Assembly: GCA_964006375.1 (NCBI GenBank)
Contig: OZ023267.1
Coordinates: 22,751,739 to 22,815,738, forward strand
DNA: 64,000 bases
Direction: 5' to 3'
From: Tillus elongatus
Lineage: Eukaryota; Arthropoda; Insecta; Coleoptera; Cleridae
In this document: positions 11,330-64,000 of the stretch, in pieces
Position numbering within the stretch: position 1 is the stretch's first letter
Layout of the letters: each line of letters starts with the position of its first letter
Notes under the pieces: generated by a model
The model's database searches: none
What the model was told of the DNA's origin: nothing
Seen by the model: the letters and a program-made list of their open reading frames with translations, nothing else
Made by a program: the position numbers and the translations under genes

Positions 11330-13790
11330 CACACAGTCTGGGATTGACATAATTAAACATTGAATGAAAGGCTTCTCTCCAGACAACAAATTTATTTAAA
11401 ATTTACATCCCAACGCGTTTCGACACTCTAAGAGGTCATCTTCATGGGGATAAATTTGAACAATTTTTAAAAAATTGAACTTGAAACTATACAAAAGGTT
11501 CAAGTAGGCCAAAAATTTCATCCATTGTACCAAGAGCCCTGCAACACTACTTCTGCATTCGCCAGAAATTTGTCCTCGAACAAAAATCAATGAAAAAGGT
11601 CGGCGATTTAAAACGGCAGCAATGATGAGGGGCGGCCATTATGCAAACTTGAACGGGCAGGAGGCACCGGCTCGGGTGCAGAAGAACTTCTGCACCTGTG
11701 CCGGTGCCTCCTGCTCGCTCAAGTTTGCAGAATGGCACCTGCGCCGGTGCCTCCTGCCCGTTCAAGTTTGCAGAATGGCACCTGCGCCGGTGCCTCCTGC
11801 CCGTTCAAGTTTGCAGAATGGCACCTGCGCCGGTGCCTCCTGCCCGTTCAAGTTTGCAGAATGGCACCTGCGCCGGTGCCTCCTGCCCGTTCAAGTTTGC
11901 AGAATGGCACCTGCGCCGGTGCCTCCTGTCCGTCCAAGTTTGCAGAATGGCACTTGCGCCGGTGCCTCCTGTCCGTCCAAGTTTGCAGAACGGCACCTGT
12001 GCCGGTGCCTCCTGCCCGTTCAAGTTTGCAGAATGGCACCTGCGCCGGTGCCTCCTGTCCGTCCAAGTTTGCAGAACGGCACCTGTGCCGGTGCCTCCTG
12101 CCCGTTCAAGTTTGCAGAATGGCACTTGCGCCGGTGCCTCCTGTCCGTCCAAGTTTGCAGAACGGCACCTGTGCCGGTGCCTCCTGCCCGTTCAAGTTTG
12201 CAGAATGGCACCTGCGCCGGTGCCTCCTGTCCGTCCAAGTTTGCAGAACGGCACCTGTGCCGGTGCCTCCTGCCCGTTCAAGTTTGCATAATGGCACTTG
12301 CGCCGGTGCCTCCTGTCCGTCCAAGTTTGCAGAACGGCACCTGTGCCGGTGCCTCCTGCCCGTTCAAGTTTGCAGAATGGCACCTGCGCCGGTGCCTCCT
12401 GTCCGTCCAAGGTTGCAGAACGGCACCTGTGCCGGTGCCTCCTGCCCGTTCAAGTTTGCAGAATGGCACTTGCGCCGGTGCCTCCTGTCCGTCCAAGTTT
12501 GCAGAACGGCACCTGTGCCGGTGCCTCCTGTCCGTTCAAGTTTGCAGAAAGGCACTTGCGCCGGTGCCTCCTGTCCGTCCAAGTTTGCAGAACGGCACCT
12601 GTGCCGGTGCCTCCTGTCCGTCCAAGTTTGCAGAACGGCACCTGTGCCGGTGCCTCCTGCCCGTTCAAGTTTGCAGAATGGCACCTGCGCCGGTGCCTCC
12701 TGTCCGTCCAAGTTTGCAGAACGGCACCTGTGCCGGTGCCTCCTGCCCGTTCAAGTTTGCAGAATGGCACTTGCGCCGGTGCCTCCTGTCCGTCCAAGTT
12801 TGCAGAACGGCACCTGTGCCGGTGCCTCCTGCCCGTTCAAGTTTGCAGAATGGCACCTGCGCCGGTGCCTCCTGTCCGTCCAAGTTTGCAGAACGGCACC
12901 TGTGCCGGTGCCTCCTGCCCGTTCAAGTTTGCAGAATGGCACTTGCGCCGGTGCCTCCTGTTTGTCCAAGTTTGCAGAACGGCACCTGTGCCGGTGCCTC
13001 CTGCCCGTTCAAGTTTGCAGAATGGCACTTGCGCCGGTGCCTCCTGCCCGTTCAAGTTTGCAGAATGGCACTTGCGCCGGTGCCTCCTGTCCGTCCAAGT
13101 TTGCAGAACGGCACCTGTGCCGGTGCCTCCTGTCCGTTCAAGTTTGCAGAATGGCACCTGCGCCGGTGCCTCCTGTCCGTCCAAGTTTGCAGAACGGCAC
13201 CTGTGCCGGTGCCTCCTGCCCGTTCAAGTTTGCAGAATGGCACTTGCGCCGGTGCCTCCTGTCCGTCCAAGTTTGCAGAACGGCACCTGTGCCGGTGCCT
13301 CCTGCCCGTTCAAGTTTGCAGAATGGCACCTGCGCCGGTGCCTCCTGTCCGTCCAAGTTTGCAGAACGGCACCTGTGCCGGTGCCTCCTGCCCGTTCAAG
13401 TTTGCAGAATGGCACCTGCGCCGGTACCTCCTGCCCGTCCAAGTTTGCAGAATGGCACCTGCGCCGGTGCCTCCTGCCCGTTCAAGTTTGCACAATGGCT
13501 GCCCCTCATCGTTGCTGTCGTTTTAAATCGCCGATCTTTTTCATTGACTTCTGTTTGCGGACAAATTTCTGGCGAATGTAGATGTGGTGTTGCAGGGCCC
13601 CTGGTACAATGGATGAAATTTTTGGCCTATTTGAACCTTTTGTATAGTTTCAAGTTCAATTTTTTAAGAATTGTTCAAATTTATCCCCTGAAGATGACCT
13701 CTTAGAGTGTCAAAATGCGTCGAGAAGTTAATTTTAAATACATTTGTTGTCTGGAGAGAAGCCTTACATTCAATGTTTAATTAGAATATA
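11330..13790. repeat. 2.4-kb inverted-repeat structure enclosing a minisatellite
   Basis: The left arm (11,330-11,680) and right arm (about 13,480-13,785) are diverged reverse complements about 300 bp long. Both carry the GACAACAAATTTATTT-type end, a hammerhead-like motif (minus 11,412-11,447, plus 13,686-13,720; GAAGATGACCTCTTAGAGTG followed by TCGAAACGCG or a decayed form), and an AAATCGCCGA...TTTTTCATTGA block. The arms point outward and the 43-bp minisatellite lies between them. One inverted unit of the array sits at 11,641-11,680, so the symmetry centre is near 11,685. Confidence 0.85.
11691..13493 (+). repeat. 43-bp minisatellite, about 42 units, partly in 86-bp dimers
   Basis: The unit is TGGCACCTGCGCCGGTGCCT followed by CCTGCCCGTTCAAGTTTGCAGAA. 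Two variants (TGCGCC with TCCGTCC, and TGTGCC with CCCGTTC) alternate over much of the array, giving an 86-bp higher-order period. Each unit contains the near-palindrome GGCACC...GGTGCC. GC content is far above the surroundings. Since 43 is not divisible by 3 and the unit has no stop in any plus-strand frame, all three frames stay open for more than 400 codons. I treat these frames as artefacts. Confidence 0.97.
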
Positions 13791-14388
13791 GTACTATATC
13801 GGGGGGGAAGCAGGACAAGAGAAGAGCAGATGATTGTGAAATGTGGACCAAAAAAAAAAGACTTTGGATTTAATTATACAAGATCTCTTACAAAAAACTT
13901 ATATTTGCGGTTGTATGAGATATAATTTTGAATATGTTTTTGATTATCTAGTTGGCGCTGCTCTACCATAAATATTGCATGACTTTTGACTTCAGTGATT
14001 ATTTTAACACGGCATTTATCAAAAAGTATATAAATTCTTCAAACAAAGATAAAAAAAAGATATTTGAGTGCATTAGACCCAATACGAAATTAAGGTCACC
14101 TACCAATTGTCTCATCTAAGTTCGGGGATTAATTAAATGACATATTTATCAACGAACAGTGTAAATGTACATTAACTCGACTGATTACGTTAGTGAACTA
14201 GCAATAAATTGACTCAGTGAACCAGTTTGTGATTTTTCACACAGCACTGTTGTGTGTAATACAAGTAGCTACCTATAACATGACATCTGCAAAGCTTTGA
14301 CCACAGAAAGCGCATTTCAGGTGTTTCATTCTGTGAAATTAGTGTTTCTTGTACTTATTTAACTACCAACAGAACTAGGGTGTTCGTC
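13791..14388. other. 5' flank of GMC gene A
   Basis: AT-rich sequence upstream of the first exon. A G-run (13,801-13,807) and an A-run (13,850-13,859) are the only low-complexity features. A TCAGT motif occurs at 14,214 but without a TATA box at the right spacing, so I do not call a promoter. Confidence 0.4.
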
Positions 14389-34078
<19,690 letters not shown>

Positions 34079-34577
34079 ACGCCCTCTTCTGATCAAAACC
34101 AGGAACGAAGGTGTTACCGTTGAAAAAGCTGGAGGTTGTGTAGATGAGGTGATTGTTATATTCAATGGTTGCATTAAGGCATCGAACATTGTGGAATGTC
34201 GCAAATTTTAAAAATTTCATAAGAGTGATTTCGTTATTCTTGCAAATTGGTAATGTAAGGCAAAAATGCTACATAAAAACATAACGAGATATCAAAAATT
34301 ATCTTGATCAGGTAATAAAGTAGAAAACATTTGTATTTGTTTTAAATATCATTCTTTTGGATTAACCGAGTGGTTCAAGAAGCCAAGTTAGCTTTTTTTT
34401 AATCGACTTATTTAGGCAAGTAAAGGAGGTGACTAAGAATCTTCTCTTAGCCTTGACTTCCAGTCAAAAATATTGAACACAGCATGAAAACAGATTCACC
34501 AAGTGAAGATTGGAACCTGTGGTGGGCACTGATAAGTACACTTGGAGAATCCAAATCACTACAACACATTAAAAAAA

Positions 34578-34622
34578 CCTGACGATCGTTTCACTAACCA
34601 AGTTAGCGTCATCAGAGGATGA
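34578..34622 (-). other. hammerhead-ribozyme-like motif
   Basis: On the minus strand the order is CTGATGA, then a stem of GCTAAC and GTTAG around a TTG loop, then TGAAAC, then GATCGTCAGG. This is the hammerhead core order (CUGAUGA, stem II, GAAA). Related copies lie at 36,213-36,257 (plus), 36,166-36,206 (minus) and 19,395-19,442 (plus, degraded). Whether stems I and III and the cleavage site form was not established. Confidence 0.4.
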
Positions 34623-35053
34623 ATAATTCTAAATATCTTACATCTACAACTCTGTTTATATTGTTGTGCAGATAGTCGGTCCAACAACACAAAAATTAAC
34701 ATATTTTGTTTAGCGGAAATACCTAAATTCTTTTATTATCTATCGGACGTGCTACTATCGATCTTTCTTGTACAGTGATCAATCAATAAACTCCCCATAG
34801 GCAACGGATCCAAATTCATACACCTTTTGTTATTTTTATTATTATTTATGTATATTTTTACTGTGTTCAATTTGTTTACTTTTAAGTGAGTATTAATATT
34901 TGTTATTTTGACGTCTTTGTCCTTTATAGGATCTTGTATTATTATTTTGACTGTATTTTTTGTGATGTATTTGTTGACGTATCCAAAACGTTTGTTATAA
35001 ATGGATTAATAAATATTATTATTACTATATTTAACAATATGTATATGATTATG

Positions 35054-35054
<1 letters not shown>

Positions 35055-35123
<69 letters not shown>
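35055..35123. repeat. (TA)n microsatellite
   Basis: About 69 bp of TA repeats. Confidence 0.98.
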
Positions 35124-35126
<3 letters not shown>

Positions 35127-35472
35127 GAGACATACTTGGTTCTAGGGTTGAAACGCGTCCATAATTTATGAAAACTCGACGTTTCAGCTCCTGTTTTGGA
35201 GCCATTTGCAAGAGGTAAAGGAAATATGTAAGGACGTGAACTCTATGGTCTCAATCTGCCTACTCCTTAGAGCAGTGGAAAAAGGTGGGTTGGGTTATTC
35301 TAGCTCGATTACGGGGCCTTAATCTGCCTACTCCTCAAATCTCGCAGGAAGATTGCCTCTAAGGTCTCAGTGTGTTCAACCCTAGGCCTAAGAAAGACGG
35401 CTTAGAGTTCATGCCCTTACATATTTACCTCTTGAAAATGGCTCTAAAACAGGAGCCGAAACGTTGAGTATA

Positions 35473-35476
<4 letters not shown>
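35124..35476. repeat. Penelope-like terminal inverted pair between (TA)n arrays
   Basis: Minus-oriented motif at 35,175-35,215 (ACGTTTCAGCTCC...GGAGCCATTTGCAAGAGG) and plus-oriented motif at 35,429-35,468 (CTTGAAAATGGCTCT...GGAGCCGAAACG) diverge from each other. Between them lies the shared CAATCTGCCTACTCCT and AACCCTAGGCCT sequence, internally duplicated. Confidence 0.75.

Positions 35477-35558
<82 letters not shown>
35477..35558. repeat. (TA)n microsatellite
   Basis: About 82 bp of TA repeats. Confidence 0.98.
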
Positions 35559-35562
<4 letters not shown>

Positions 35563-35718
35563 AGACTTAAATTTAGTGTATCATAATGTTGGGCAATATT
35601 TCGGTTTTGACACTGACACATATTTTATAATTTATGAATAGCATAAATCGTTAAGTGTGTATTTGAAGGATAATATTTCTAAGTAGTTCATATACCCAGG
35701 TTACGTAAAGTTGTCGCG

Positions 35719-64000
<28,282 letters not shown>

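Larger units (their letters stand above)
34079..35718. other. intergenic region between GMC genes A and B
   Basis: Holds a 150-bp repeat (34,480-34,640) with a hammerhead-like motif, a Penelope-like inverted pair between two (TA)n arrays (35,055-35,558), and about 160 bp of putative promoter before gene B. TATAATTTA at 35,626-35,634 lies about 30 bp before TTAAGTG, a weak TATA/initiator candidate. Confidence 0.5.

Noticed and set aside
11622..13705. Several plus-strand frames of 197-657 codons and matching minus-strand frames, as a repeat-protein gene
   Set aside because: They are a by-product of a stop-free 43-bp minisatellite. All frames are open alike and the flanks are non-coding repeat arms.

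Overview
The window looks like insect nuclear DNA: AT-rich, with GT-AG introns, arthropod-style core promoters (TATA box plus TCAGT initiator) and very many nested transposable elements. Large (TA)n arrays and a repeat-bloated gene cluster suggest a big, repeat-rich genome. A beetle is possible, but the order cannot be fixed from the sequence. Positions 1-14,388 hold no host gene I can support. They contain Tigger/pogo, Tc1/mariner and non-LTR relics, a 281-bp near-perfect palindrome and a 1.8-kb 43-bp minisatellite inside a 2.4-kb inverted repeat.

Two host genes lie in tandem on the plus strand, both secreted FAD-dependent GMC oxidoreductases (glucose-dehydrogenase-like). Gene A (exons 14,389-14,593, 25,041-25,256 and 32,613-34,078) is complete and encodes 628 aa. 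Gene B (exons 35,719-35,908, 37,943-38,158 and 62,853 to beyond the window end) is cut by the edge. They share three-exon structure and intron phases (1 and 1), so they arose by duplication. Their introns (10.4, 7.4, 2.0 and 24.7 kb) are filled with mariner, piggyBac, Penelope-like, jockey/RNase H-type non-LTR, SINE and MITE-like sequence.

The most interesting region is in gene B intron 2. A THAP9/P-element-type transposase gene (41,868-55,859) has a 9,126-bp element (42,335-51,460) inserted into the exon encoding its THAP zinc finger. The insert has a perfect 6-bp target duplication (AACGAG), AG...CT ends and about 1.5-kb terminal inverted repeats, the hallmarks of Polinton/Maverick (adintovirus-like) elements. 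It carries only a virion-building module: double-jelly-roll major capsid-like protein, penton-like minor capsid protein, adenovirus-X-like protein, packaging ATPase and a DUF8207-like protein. There is no room for a DNA polymerase B, integrase or protease. All five genes have a TATA box and an initiator 29-33 bp apart, and two share one TATATATA box divergently. It looks like a young, capsid-only element that must borrow replication and integration functions.

A second theme is a Penelope-like/hammerhead-like motif that recurs as divergent inverted pairs, often embedded between two (TA)n arrays.
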